This document shows, piece by piece, positions 38,891 to 47,076 of a DNA stretch of 64,000 nt. The notes below the pieces were generated by a model. It was not told the origin of the DNA, ran no database searches, and saw nothing but the letters and a program-made list of their open reading frames with translations. Numbering within the stretch: position 1 is the stretch's first letter; each line of letters opens with the position of its first letter. Location: the NCBI RefSeq assembly GCF_000368085.1, contig NZ_KB849239.1:2642170-2706169 (forward strand), given 5' to 3'. This DNA is from Acinetobacter nosocomialis NIPH 2119 (GTDB lineage Bacteria; Pseudomonadota; Gammaproteobacteria; Pseudomonadales; Moraxellaceae). A program made the position numbers and the translations under genes.

Positions 38891-39008
38891 TTGTATAGGC
38901 TAAGCTTACTTTTCAAGGATGAAAAGTAACAAAAATCCTTTGTTACGCTGATGCTACATCCATGTAGCACAGCGAAACGACGGCATCCATGCCGTCTGTC
39001 ACGATAGT
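38891..39008 (+). repeat. Dispersed three-hairpin repeat, copy 1
   Basis: The element starts TTGTATAGGC and contains three stem-loops: CTTACTTTT with AAAAGTAAC, TGCTACAT-CC-ATGTAGCA and GACGGCAT-CC-ATGCCGTC. It aligns along its whole length with 63015-63132 in reverse orientation. Several stem differences between copies are compensated on the other arm. It has no coding capacity. Confidence 0.8.
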
Positions 39009-39154
39009 AAATGACTAATTATTAATTAAACTATTTGATTAATCTCTTACATTGGATACTCGGAAAATCATCAACAGCCTGACTCGAATCAGCAATATAA
39101 TGTTTCTGCGACATATTGGATAATTGTAAACAGATAACAGGTTCTGTTGATGAA

Positions 39155-39192
39155 AATGGTTTTGCCTACTTTTGCCGAAACAAAAGTAGGTC
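39155..39192 (-). repeat. Degenerate half copy of the dispersed repeat
   Basis: CCTACTTTTG (39165-39174) and CAAAAGTAGG (39181-39190) form a perfect ten-pair stem. With the leading GGTTTTG it matches the third hairpin of copy 2 on its plus strand, so it is inverted relative to copy 1, about 150 bases away. Confidence 0.55.
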
Positions 39193-39266
39193 GAGCCGAC
39201 GGCTAATCCAGACATAAAACTTTATTGAAAAGACTCTGCAGTAAACATTTCAGCCAGAACAAATAC

Positions 39267-39647
39267 TCAATGTCCCGCTACCCAATAATAAGTCGCCAAC
39301 CCCAAACACGTAAAAATTAAAGACCCAATTAAATGAATAGAAATCGCCAACATCGCCATTCCCCACTTACCACTTTGCAATAAAGTCACAATCTCAATCG
39401 AGAACGTTGAAAAAGTAGTTAAAGCACCACAAAAACCGGTAATCACAAAAAGTTTATAATTCGGGCTCAAATCACTATGAGCAAAATAAGCCATCGCAAA
39501 ACCAATAATAAAACCACCGATTAAATTAACAGTGACAGTACCCAGTGGAATTTGCGGATAAATCGGGTTGAGTTTTAGACCTAAAAACCAACGCAACCAC
39601 GCCCCTAGAACTGAGCCTAAAGCAATTGAAAGTAAAGGATAATACAT
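39267..39647 (-). CDS. crcB: Fluoride ion channel CrcB/Fluc
   Basis: CrcB exports fluoride as a dual-topology dimer of four-helix subunits. The 126-residue protein has four membrane segments and the family signatures GAWLRWFLGLK near residue 16, PLGTVTVNLIGGFIIGFAMA and TGFCGALTTFSTFSIE, the last carrying the Phe and Thr of the pore. It lies behind a fluoride riboswitch (39775-39834) and a 15-codon frame. AGGGG lies seven bases before ATG 39647 and follows directly on the stop codon of that frame, which suggests coupled translation. Confidence 0.97.
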   Translation of the reverse strand: MYYPLLSIALGSVLGAWLRWFLGLKLNPIYPQIPLGTVTVNLIGGFIIGFAMAYFAHSDLSPNYKLFVITGFCGALTTFSTFSIEIVTLLQSGKWGMAMLAISIHLIGSLIFTCLGLATYYWVAGH

Positions 39648-39659
39648 AGAACTACCCCT

Positions 39660-39707
39660 TTAGTGAGATGCTAAAAGAGCAAATAAAAATGATGGGAAAC
39701 GTGACAT
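39660..39707 (-). CDS. 15-residue leader peptide between fluoride riboswitch and crcB
   Basis: The frame encodes MSRFPSFLFALLASH and ends with TAA at 39662-39660. GGAG (39717-39714) lies six bases before its ATG. That GGAG lies in the 3' arm of an eight-pair hairpin (39736-39729 with 39716-39709). The stop codon is followed at once by AGGGG, the crcB ribosome binding site. The arrangement indicates a translational relay from the riboswitch to crcB. The peptide is hydrophobic and resembles no protein I know. Expression is inferred from layout only. Confidence 0.6.
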   Translation of the reverse strand: MSRFPSFLFALLASH

Positions 39708-39708
39708 G

Positions 39709-39782
39709 GCGTACTCCAAAAATAAGCAGAGTACGCAATAACCTACGTACCCAGCGATATAAATACATGAGGGTAACGTAGG
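39709..39782 (-). promoter_or_regulatory. Expression platform of the fluoride riboswitch
   Basis: Three pairings are visible. Hairpin A joins 39782-39771 (CCTACGTTACCC) to 39752-39742 (GGGTACGTAGG) with one bulge. Hairpin B joins GCGTACTC (39736-39729) to GAGTACGC (39716-39709) and hides the leader-peptide ribosome binding site. Hairpin C joins GGGTACG (39752-39746) to CGTACTC (39735-39729) with one G-U pair. C excludes both A and B. A starts inside the aptamer's 3' strand. Confidence 0.7.
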
Positions 39783-39834
39783 CATCATTAGCCAATACGG
39801 CGGTTTTTCAAGGGAGGAATGCCATCTCCCTGTT
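39775..39834 (-). ncRNA. Fluoride riboswitch (crcB motif) aptamer
   Basis: Read on the minus strand, GGGAG pairs with CTCCC around the loop ATGGCATTC. A short stem GCC-GTATT-GGC follows, then the conserved 3' strand AATGATGCCTACG. The loop GGCATT can pair with GATGCC (39786-39781) to give the pseudoknot of the crcB motif. Position, order and conserved bases (GATGG, TTCC, ACCGCC, TGATGCCTAC) match the fluoride class, and the gene behind it is the fluoride channel. Confidence 0.95.
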
Positions 39835-39882
39835 TTAAGTATATTAGATCATCTAAGATTTGATTAAAACATACTTTTTAAA

Positions 39883-40293
39883 TCATGGACGTTCATCGTA
39901 TTGCGGTAAATCGTCACAAATACTTTCCCACTCTGCTTTTGAAGCAGCAAAAATATGCATTGTCGGCTTTTGATCTAATGGTGTATCTAGTGTCCCAATT
40001 CTTAAACGATACAGTTCAGGCTGGGCATCACGCGAGCTAATAAGCGGTGAACCACATTCGCTACAAAACCAACGGTACACACCATTCACAGCAAATTTTT
40101 TAACAAGGTCTTCACCTTGCGTAATTTTAAAATCTGCACTGTTGATAGGAGCATTCGTGGCAAATGCTGTTCCATTGGCTTTCCGACAGCGTTGGCAGTG
40201 ACACTGAATAATATCTCCGATATCGCCTTTAATTTCATAGCGGATACCCTGACATAAACAACTTCCTTGATAAACTGGTGATGTCTGAGACAT
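39883..40293 (-). CDS. GFA/CENP-V domain zinc protein
   Basis: The 136-residue protein has the GFA fold marks: YQGSCLCQGIRYEI near residue 8, the second zinc site CHCQRCRKANGTAF near residue 32 and WFCSECGSPLISS near residue 75. The family is named after glutathione-dependent formaldehyde-activating enzyme, but most members have unknown substrates. It lies on the same strand as crcB, 48 bases before the riboswitch, and could supply readthrough transcription. Confidence 0.9.
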   Translation of the reverse strand: MSQTSPVYQGSCLCQGIRYEIKGDIGDIIQCHCQRCRKANGTAFATNAPINSADFKITQGEDLVKKFAVNGVYRWFCSECGSPLISSRDAQPELYRLRIGTLDTPLDQKPTMHIFAASKAEWESICDDLPQYDERP

Positions 40294-40370
40294 GTTCTCA
40301 TAAATCCTATTATTATTGATCGCTCAAAAATAACACTTTTCACATACCAAACATAGCACCAAATTCGCTG

Positions 40371-41576
40371 TTATTTTTCTAAGAATGAATGCACACCTTC
40401 ACCAGCTGCTCGGCCCGTAGCAAAGCATGCTGTCAGCAAATATCCCCCTGTAGGAGCATCCCAATCCAGCATTTCGCCACAGCAAAAAACACCTGAAGTT
40501 TGTTTCAGCTCTAAACTTTCAGTTAATGCATCTTGCTTGACACCACCAGCACAACTAATTGCTTCTTCAATCGGTCTAAAACCATCTAACTTAATTTGAA
40601 GTGCTTTAATTTGCTGAGCCATAGCCTCTGGTTGGCTCCATAGCGATTTATCTACAACTTCTCTAATTAAGTTAATTTTAGATGTGTCTAAGCCTGCTTT
40701 ACGCCAGATATTAGTAAGCGATTGTTTTTTGCTAGCCTGTAACTTTTTAACTAACTGTGTAAGCTCTACATCTGGCAATAAATCTAAAAATAGATTTAAG
40801 CTTTTTCCTTGTTTTTGTTGTTCTCTTAAGGCACGTCCGAGTTTATAAATGACCCCACTTTCTAAACCGTAGTGAGTAATCACAATATCACCATGAGTAA
40901 CTTGGTTAGCTTCAACCCACGCATTGATACGTTTTAAAGGTTCCCCAAAACAACTTTCCATAAAAGCTGACCAAGTGTGCAATACCCCTGCGTTACTCGC
41001 TTGAAAAGGTTCGATACTGGATTGATCCATCCATTTTTGCCAAGCGCCATCACTACCCAATTGAGACCAAGACACAGCCCCGCATGCTAATACCACTGCA
41101 TCATATTGTTGGGTAAAAGTTTCAGTGCTTTGATTATTTTGGTTTTCTAAAGTCACTTTTGTACCTTGCAAATTAATACAACGATGACGATAAAAGAATT
41201 TAACTTGCTGTTCTGCTAAACGTTTTAACCAAGCACGAAGTAAAGGAGCCGCTTTCATTTCAACAGGGAAAATACGACCGGAACTACCTACATACGAGTC
41301 TATTCCCAGACTTTTCATCCAGTTCTGAATCCAGACTGCATCCCATTTTTTAACCCACGGTTTGAGCCATTCTGCATGGTCATAACGTTCAATGAACTGG
41401 GCTAATGGTTCAGCATGCGAAATATTTAAGCCCGTTTTGCCTGCCATCAAAAACTTACGCGCAGCCGAAGGTTTTTGCTCAAACACATCAATATCATAAG
41501 CATACTGACTCAGTACCTCAGCTGCCATTAAACCAGCCGGACCAGCACCAATAATGGCAATCCGCTTATTCGCCAT
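40371..41576 (-). CDS. FAD-dependent oxidoreductase, HI0933/YhiN family (TIGR03862-like)
   Basis: ATG 41576 (401 residues) places the Rossmann motif IAIIGAGPAGLMAAEVLSQ at the N-terminus, and AAGGGC precedes it. Other marks are ARKFLMAGKTGLNISHAEPL near residue 38, VLACGAVSWSQLGSDG near residue 160 and the C-terminal GVFCCGEMLDWDAPTGGYLL. The family binds FAD and its reaction is not established. The start overlaps the 3' end of the TrmB-like gene by 11 bases, so the two are probably coupled. Confidence 0.9.
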   Translation of the reverse strand: MANKRIAIIGAGPAGLMAAEVLSQYAYDIDVFEQKPSAARKFLMAGKTGLNISHAEPLAQFIERYDHAEWLKPWVKKWDAVWIQNWMKSLGIDSYVGSSGRIFPVEMKAAPLLRAWLKRLAEQQVKFFYRHRCINLQGTKVTLENQNNQSTETFTQQYDAVVLACGAVSWSQLGSDGAWQKWMDQSSIEPFQASNAGVLHTWSAFMESCFGEPLKRINAWVEANQVTHGDIVITHYGLESGVIYKLGRALREQQKQGKSLNLFLDLLPDVELTQLVKKLQASKKQSLTNIWRKAGLDTSKINLIREVVDKSLWSQPEAMAQQIKALQIKLDGFRPIEEAISCAGGVKQDALTESLELKQTSGVFCCGEMLDWDAPTGGYLLTACFATGRAAGEGVHSFLEK

Positions 41577-42198
41577 GTGTTTGCCCTTGCAATGGCGCAA
41601 ACTCATCAAATCGAGTTTTATAACCTTCCGGCTTGGTCATAATGAGCTGCTGACAAAGCTCACCACGCTCTAAATATTTAATTTCAAAATGAGTGCGTGC
41701 AGAGGTTTGCGCAATTTTTTCTTTTTGGTAAGGCAGCTTCCACACGTTTAATAACTGTTGTTCAGCTTCTTCAATATATTCAGGAATATTACTTGCTAAA
41801 GTAATAGTTCCACCTGTTTTCAGGCGTGATAACAGGAACTCAAAAAATGGCATGTTCAACCAGCGTTGTGCTGGATTATGAGGTTCTGGGTTCGGATAGA
41901 GAATAAAAAAATGTTCAACTTGAGCAGGGTGTAAAGCATGTACAACCCAAGGTAAAGCATCTGCATGTACAGGTACCAAGTTGTCTCTTGGTTCCAAACC
42001 ATGCTGCTTTTGCATGGCTAAGAATTTTTCTCTAGTTCGTTCAATTGCATATAACGTGTGCTGAGGATTTTGCCCACTAAATAGCAAAGCATGTTTACCT
42101 TTGCCTGCCCCAATTTCTACACAAATCGGAGTATTTTCAATTGGGGTAAAGTCACGAGGCGCTTGCATACGTTGTGCTTGAAATTGACGAATCTGCAT
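41566..42198 (-). CDS. TrmB-like SAM-dependent methyltransferase
   Basis: ATG 42198 (210 residues) is preferred to a GTG two codons earlier. The SAM motif is CVEIGAGKGKHALLFSGQ, and YAIERTREKFLAMQ and HADALPWV follow. The overall order resembles tRNA guanine-46 N7 methyltransferase TrmB, but the family motif FPDPWxKxRHxKRR is replaced by LYPNPEPHNPAQRW. It may be a diverged paralogue with another substrate. It overlaps the FAD oxidoreductase gene. Confidence 0.8.
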   Translation of the reverse strand: MQIRQFQAQRMQAPRDFTPIENTPICVEIGAGKGKHALLFSGQNPQHTLYAIERTREKFLAMQKQHGLEPRDNLVPVHADALPWVVHALHPAQVEHFFILYPNPEPHNPAQRWLNMPFFEFLLSRLKTGGTITLASNIPEYIEEAEQQLLNVWKLPYQKEKIAQTSARTHFEIKYLERGELCQQLIMTKPEGYKTRFDEFAPLQGQTHGE

Positions 42199-42291
42199 AA
42201 TCACATCAAACTAAATAAAAATCGGCACAAGTCTAACAAGTCACCTGACTTTTGCCTAATCTATTTCTCTTCACTTTGAGGATATCGCTTT

Positions 42292-42486
42292 ATGCCACGT
42301 ACATTCCCCTGCCCACGTTGTGGTGAACCAAGTGTTTGGGAAGGCAATGAATTTCGTCCGTTTTGTTCTGAACGTTGTAAACTCATTGATTTAGGCGCTT
42401 GGGCAAACGATGAATATAGACTGCCTACCCAAGATGCTCCTCAGCAAGACAAGGGTAGTCAGCATGAAGATGATTATGAAGATTAA
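42292..42486 (+). CDS. yacG: DNA gyrase inhibitor YacG
   Basis: YacG is a small zinc protein that binds GyrB and inhibits gyrase. The 64 residues contain the zinc site [10 protein letters not shown] and [20 protein letters not shown], which is the family signature, and an acidic tail (QHEDDYED). GAGG lies upstream of ATG 42292. Its last four bases overlap the stop of the convergent gloC gene, so the two 3' ends are antisense. Confidence 0.95.
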   Translation: MPRTFPCPRCGEPSVWEGNEFRPFCSERCKLIDLGAWANDEYRLPTQDAPQQDKGSQHEDDYED

Positions 42487-43127
42487 CCCGCTTTACCTGC
42501 GACAAAAGGGTTAAATTGTTTTTCATAGCCAATGGTACTCATTGGACCATGACCCGAAATAAACTGGGTTTGATCTGGCAAGCTAAAGCATTCACGTTGA
42601 ATCGATTCAATGAGTTGCTCATGGTTACCACGTGGAAAGTCTGTTCTGCCTATTGAGCCTTTAAATAGGACATCGCCAGTCCAGAGTAAACCATGATTCT
42701 TGTTATAGAACATGACGTGACCTGGTGTATGTCCTGGTGCAAAACGCACCTCAAACTCATCTTCACTGAGTTTTAGCACTTCACCGCCTTCAAGCCATTG
42801 ATCAACTTTTACTGGCTGTGGAATTGGAAAACCATAACGTGCTGAAACCTCCTGAATCATATCTAGCCAGAACTGATCTTCTTTATGCGGACCAACAACA
42901 GGAACACTCCATTCTTGTGCGAGCTCACCCACCGCCCCTGCGTGGTCTAAATGCCCATGAGTGAGCCATAACGCTTTTACTTTTAAACCTAAGGCTTCTA
43001 CTTCTTTCTTCAAAACAGCAGCGTCACCGCCTGCATCAATCAAAACTGCTTCTTTTGTTTCACTGTCCCAAACTAAAGAACAATTTTGAGCAAAAGCAGT
43101 AACTGGAACAATTTTGACTTGCAGCAT
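42483..43127 (-). CDS. gloC: MBL-fold hydrolase, type II glyoxalase (GloC/YcbL)-like
   Basis: The 214-residue protein has the MBL metal motif [13 protein letters not shown] near residue 55, the further ligands in [14 protein letters not shown] and [17 protein letters not shown], and the last His in [13 protein letters not shown]. The short C-terminus without the GloB substrate domain fits the GloC type, which hydrolyses S-lactoylglutathione. AGAGG precedes ATG 43127. It lies 23 bases after hemH on the same strand. Confidence 0.85.
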   Translation of the reverse strand: MLQVKIVPVTAFAQNCSLVWDSETKEAVLIDAGGDAAVLKKEVEALGLKVKALWLTHGHLDHAGAVGELAQEWSVPVVGPHKEDQFWLDMIQEVSARYGFPIPQPVKVDQWLEGGEVLKLSEDEFEVRFAPGHTPGHVMFYNKNHGLLWTGDVLFKGSIGRTDFPRGNHEQLIESIQRECFSLPDQTQFISGHGPMSTIGYEKQFNPFVAGKAG

Positions 43128-43150
43128 AAGAACCTCTGGCTAAAACGCAA

Positions 43151-44167
43151 TTAACGGTGGGCTAAGGTATGGGTAAGGGCATCAAGATTAGCCTGAACTA
43201 AACCTGCAAGCAAATCAATATGAGCTTGATCGCTATTTAAAGCAGGAATGTAAGCGTAGCTTCCACCACCTGCCTCTTGAAACAACTCAGCGTTTTGCAT
43301 AGCGAGCTCTTCAAGTGTTTCTAAACAGTCAGCAGAGAAAGCGGGACTTAAAACCTGAACAGACTTAACGCCTTGCTTCGCCCAATCTTGTAAGAGCTGA
43401 TCGGTATAAGGTTTCACCCATTCTTGTTTTCCAAACCGTGATTGGAAACTAATAGCCCATTCATCATCTTTTAAATGCAAAGCTTCAGCGACTAACTTTG
43501 CAGTAATACGACAACGATCTGCATAAGGATCTCCTTTATCTGCATAAGGCTGCGGAATACCATGAAATGACATCAACAGTTTTTCAGGTTTGCCATGTTG
43601 CTCTTGGTAAGCTAAAACACTTTCTGCCAGTGCTTGAATAAACATTGGATGCTGGTAGTAGTCTTTAATAATAGTCAAACCCGGCAAATTTCGCTGAGTA
43701 GGAATCCACTTAGCAAATGCGTCGTATAACGGTGCTGTCGATGTCGCAGAATACTGAGGAAATAAAGGCAATAAAATGACATGCTCTTGTGGATGAGCTG
43801 CCAATTTTTCTAAAACTGCATCAATACCCGGATTACCATAAGTCATAGCGGGCAATACAGTTAATTCAAACTGTTTATTTTCACGCTCTAAATAAGCCTG
43901 CACACGTTGAGTTTGCTCAAATACAATTTCACGCATGGGCGAATCGGTAGACCATACCGAAGCATAAGCATGCGCTACTCTTTTTGGGCGAAAAGGCAAA
44001 ACAAACAGATTTAAGATAATCCACCAGATGAATTTTGGTATTTCAATCACACGTGAATCAGATAAAAACTGCTTTAAAAAACGGCGCACCGCTGGGACAG
44101 TTGCCTCATCCGGTGTGCCTAAATTCGCTAAAATGACAGTAACTTTCGGTTTTTGTTCAAACGACAT
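43151..44167 (-). CDS. hemH: Ferrochelatase
   Basis: HemH inserts ferrous iron into protoporphyrin IX, the last step of haem synthesis. ATG 44167 (338 residues, AAAGG nine bases upstream) is used although the frame is open from a TTG at 44173. Signatures are [20 protein letters not shown] at the N-terminus, [14 protein letters not shown], the active-site His in [17 protein letters not shown] and the Glu region [15 protein letters not shown]. It sits in the minus-strand run murI - DUF4062 - hemH - gloC. Confidence 0.98.
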   Translation of the reverse strand: MSFEQKPKVTVILANLGTPDEATVPAVRRFLKQFLSDSRVIEIPKFIWWIILNLFVLPFRPKRVAHAYASVWSTDSPMREIVFEQTQRVQAYLERENKQFELTVLPAMTYGNPGIDAVLEKLAAHPQEHVILLPLFPQYSATSTAPLYDAFAKWIPTQRNLPGLTIIKDYYQHPMFIQALAESVLAYQEQHGKPEKLLMSFHGIPQPYADKGDPYADRCRITAKLVAEALHLKDDEWAISFQSRFGKQEWVKPYTDQLLQDWAKQGVKSVQVLSPAFSADCLETLEELAMQNAELFQEAGGGSYAYIPALNSDQAHIDLLAGLVQANLDALTHTLAHR

Positions 44168-44240
44168 GCGCAAATGCCTTTCAGTTCATCTTATGACACT
44201 AATGTAACAGTTTTCATGGTCATATCTAAATTGAATTGCT

Positions 44241-45245
44241 CTAAGCTTTTAATCGAGTCACCCGATGGTTCCATTTATAACTGAGCAAGAGCTTTTGCGC
44301 TTTTGTCGTTACCTTCCATAAACTATGCTGCTGATCAATCTTGGTTGGAACAATCCACCCCTGTGATTGCATCTGATTTTTAATACGGAATAGTGCCTTG
44401 TGATTAATCTGTGCGCCAGCCACCGCATGTGCTCTTGGCAGTTCCTGACGGGCATCCTCTAGTCCCGCATGATTGAGATATTCATTGAGACAAGTTCCAA
44501 AGTTTTCTTCTGGCATGGCTGTCTCAAAATGTTTAGCCAATATACTTAAGAGCTGTGACCAAGTCATTTGTCTCTGACGCTTAAGCTCTCTAAAGTTGCC
44601 ATCTTGAAAAGCTTGAATGTGATATTCAAACGCAAAAACATCATGTGGAGCCACTTCATTGGTTTGAGTTGATGACTCTACTAACTGTTGCTCTAATTGT
44701 GAAATTTTACTTTTTAATCGATTAATTTCATCTTCTAATTGATGTGCTTGGTGTGCAGGTACCCAGCCTTGCCCCACATGCTGTTCAACTATTAAAGGCA
44801 TATTTAAACGGACCGCTAACTCTAAGTCACGAGGGCTTTTAAAGTAAAATATGTGGTGAGCTTCATGTAATAGTTTTTTTCTAAATGCGAGAAATTTTTC
44901 TTTAAGCTGTGGATGAGCCTCTTGTAAATGCATCTCGCGGCTTTCCGGCTGTTCATGCATAAATACCACAATAGGTTTAGCTCGACTTAAAGCGTATTCA
45001 TACTCTAGAGCAAAGTAACTAGCACCAGAAATAGATTGTTCACCATACTGGCTACCTAGCAACAAAACAACATAATCCGATTCATCAATTTGCCGACGGG
45101 CAAGTGTTGTAGTTAAAGGACTTCTATACTCTAAACCCCAAGCAAAAAAACCCATACTGACTAAAGTTTGAGAGAGAACCATACGTTCAGGTTGCATCTC
45201 GCGACCTGACGTTGAAATAAAAATCTGATAGCGTGTATCGAGCAT
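44241..45245 (-). CDS. DUF4062 (TIR-like) protein with coiled coil and C-terminal domain
   Basis: The 334-residue protein starts with a DUF4062 domain (about residues 5-150): YQIFISTSGREMQPERMVLS, the WGLEYRS strand, ESDYVVLLLGSQYGEQ, FALEYEYALSRAKPIVVFMH. This fold is related to TIR domains and often sits at the front of signalling or defence proteins. A coiled coil follows (about 170-190, LEDEINRLKSKISQLEQQL), then a helical C-terminal part (about 205-334, with TWSQLLSILAKHF and IKNQMQSQGWIVP) that may be a winged helix. No NTPase domain is present. It lies between murI and hemH on their strand. Role unknown. Confidence 0.8.
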   Translation of the reverse strand: MLDTRYQIFISTSGREMQPERMVLSQTLVSMGFFAWGLEYRSPLTTTLARRQIDESDYVVLLLGSQYGEQSISGASYFALEYEYALSRAKPIVVFMHEQPESREMHLQEAHPQLKEKFLAFRKKLLHEAHHIFYFKSPRDLELAVRLNMPLIVEQHVGQGWVPAHQAHQLEDEINRLKSKISQLEQQLVESSTQTNEVAPHDVFAFEYHIQAFQDGNFRELKRQRQMTWSQLLSILAKHFETAMPEENFGTCLNEYLNHAGLEDARQELPRAHAVAGAQINHKALFRIKNQMQSQGWIVPTKIDQQHSLWKVTTKAQKLLLSYKWNHRVTRLKA

Positions 45246-45365
45246 AACAATACCCTTATCGCCCCATAATCTTAATATGGCCCAAATAAGCCAAGATTAT
45301 GAACCGCCCCAAATAAGAAAAATAAATATAAAAAAACGCTTTCTTCTGAATGCCTACAACAGAGC

Positions 45366-46232
45366 TCAACTCAGATTGTGTAGCGTCCATGTCAATTCTT
45401 GTGGAATCATATTCTGTAAAACAGGTTGCAATGCTTCAGCATTATTACCACTTACATAACATTCAATACGTGCAACATTCTGACGTATTTGGTCACATAA
45501 TAACTCATTTTTTATTAAAATACGGGCTGTTTGTCGGGCAACTGCCAATCCCGAATCAACCAGTGTGAATTGGTTATCAAAAAGATGATGAATTGCTTCA
45601 TTTAAGAACGGATAATGTGTACAACCGAGTACTAAATAGTCAGCCCCTTGATCGGCTGCAGGCTGTAAAACCTCTTTTAATGCATTCAAACAAACAGGAC
45701 TCATTTGCTGTCCTGCTTCTACACAAGGAACAAGCTCCAGATTGGTTAAAGTCATGACTTTAACACCCGCTGGAACAGCAAATTTTTCAACGACATCTTT
45801 AATGAGTTGCCCACGAAAAGTAGCAGGCGTTGCCAACACTGCAACTACTTTAGAACGGGTTTGTAATACGGCAGGTTTTAATGCCGGTACTAAACCAACA
45901 ATGGGAAAGTGCTCGCCATAATGTTCACGTAAATGGTCAAGACTAAATGCTGAGGCAGTATTACATGCCACGACTGCAATTTTACAACCTTGGCGGTATA
46001 ACCAGTCGACAGCGCGAGCGGTAAGCTCTCTAATTTCTTCATCAGAACGAGGGCCATAAGGAACATAGGCTGTATCGGCATAATACACAATATGTTCGTT
46101 TGGCAAATATCTGGCAATTTCTGCTGCAACTGACATACCTCCAATACCTGAATCAAAAATACCAATTGGGGCATCTGCCGATGCTTTAGGCATAGATTCT
46201 AATTCAGTAAATAAAGGCTGTATGGCAGTCAT
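45366..46232 (-). CDS. murI: Glutamate racemase
   Basis: MurI makes D-glutamate for peptidoglycan. The 288 residues show the two catalytic cysteines in VVACNTASAFSLD and VLGCTHYPFLNEA, the N-terminal IGIFDSGIGGMSVAAEI and YYADTAYVPYG. About 20 residues precede the conserved core; ATG 46232 lacks a clear ribosome binding site and the ATG at codon 14 is possible. The gene follows DUF1285 by 48 bases on the same strand. Confidence 0.97.
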   Translation of the reverse strand: MTAIQPLFTELESMPKASADAPIGIFDSGIGGMSVAAEIARYLPNEHIVYYADTAYVPYGPRSDEEIRELTARAVDWLYRQGCKIAVVACNTASAFSLDHLREHYGEHFPIVGLVPALKPAVLQTRSKVVAVLATPATFRGQLIKDVVEKFAVPAGVKVMTLTNLELVPCVEAGQQMSPVCLNALKEVLQPAADQGADYLVLGCTHYPFLNEAIHHLFDNQFTLVDSGLAVARQTARILIKNELLCDQIRQNVARIECYVSGNNAEALQPVLQNMIPQELTWTLHNLS

Positions 46233-46280
46233 GGCAGTACTAAAGAGTGTCGGAAAATTTCACTCTATAAAGCTTAAACC

Positions 46281-46892
46281 TCAAGTGCCTAATTGCAAGT
46301 GCAAATTACCACTTTTTAACTGCAAAATGGTTTCGCCTTTATCATTTTCGACCAGTGTTCCATAGTTTACGAGATGATAGAAAGCCTGACGTTGAATAAG
46401 CGCATTAATACCAAATCGGACATGCACGTATGGGCGTAATTCTCCTGCATATTCGCGCATAAAAATCGGGTGTTCTGCATCAACTAAAATCACATCTTGA
46501 TTGGTGGTAGTCAGTTGCAAAAACTGATCACCTGAAATTTCAACCTGATCGACCTGATTGACCAATAAAGGTTCATCTTCAACTTCGATTTCAATTTGTT
46601 CTACAGGGGTTTTCAGGTAGAATTTACCCTCTTCTTTCCATAGGACTTTGGTAAACAAATCCAATAGAGCTTGGCGCTTGATTAATTGACCTTCGTGCCA
46701 CCATTCTCCATTGGCTTTAACCGTTAAATCCATTTTACCGCAATGCTTTGGATGCCATTGCTCTAAAGGTGGGATTGACCTTTTGTGACTTTGCTGTACA
46801 CCTTTTAAGTATTGTGCAATGTTCATTAAGTTTTTATCATCAGATAACGGTATTTTTCCTATATCCGATGGGGAATTATTTTGATTTACCAT
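46281..46892 (-). CDS. DUF1285 family protein
   Basis: The 203-residue protein has the family pattern RSIPPLEQWHPKHCGKMDLT, NGEWWHEGQLIKRQALLDLF, then VLWKEEGKFYLKTPVEQIEI, and ends with FGINALIQRQAFYHLVNYG. The structure known for the family is a small two-domain fold, and the function is not established. AAGG precedes ATG 46892 by nine bases. It is divergent from the ETF-QO gene. Confidence 0.88.
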   Translation of the reverse strand: MVNQNNSPSDIGKIPLSDDKNLMNIAQYLKGVQQSHKRSIPPLEQWHPKHCGKMDLTVKANGEWWHEGQLIKRQALLDLFTKVLWKEEGKFYLKTPVEQIEIEVEDEPLLVNQVDQVEISGDQFLQLTTTNQDVILVDAEHPIFMREYAGELRPYVHVRFGINALIQRQAFYHLVNYGTLVENDKGETILQLKSGNLHLQLGT

Positions 46893-47076
46893 AGTTTATG
46901 CCTTGCTGACGAGAAAATATGACGACTCAGCCAATTGGCTAGATCATGGTTTAAAACTATACTAGCCAAAACGATAAAAGGCACAATAGCATATTTGCGC
47001 CTATGGATTAAAACTCACGGCAGCACCGGATGATCTGACATTACGGTTGCCACCTTTAAGTATTGAGGAGTCCTAC

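Larger units (their letters stand above)
38809..39266. other. 458-base intergenic region with repeat elements
   Basis: Between the HopJ gene and crcB there is no gene. It contains one full copy of a dispersed three-hairpin repeat (38891-39008) and a half copy in the opposite orientation (about 39155-39192). The rest has no feature I can name. Confidence 0.65.
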
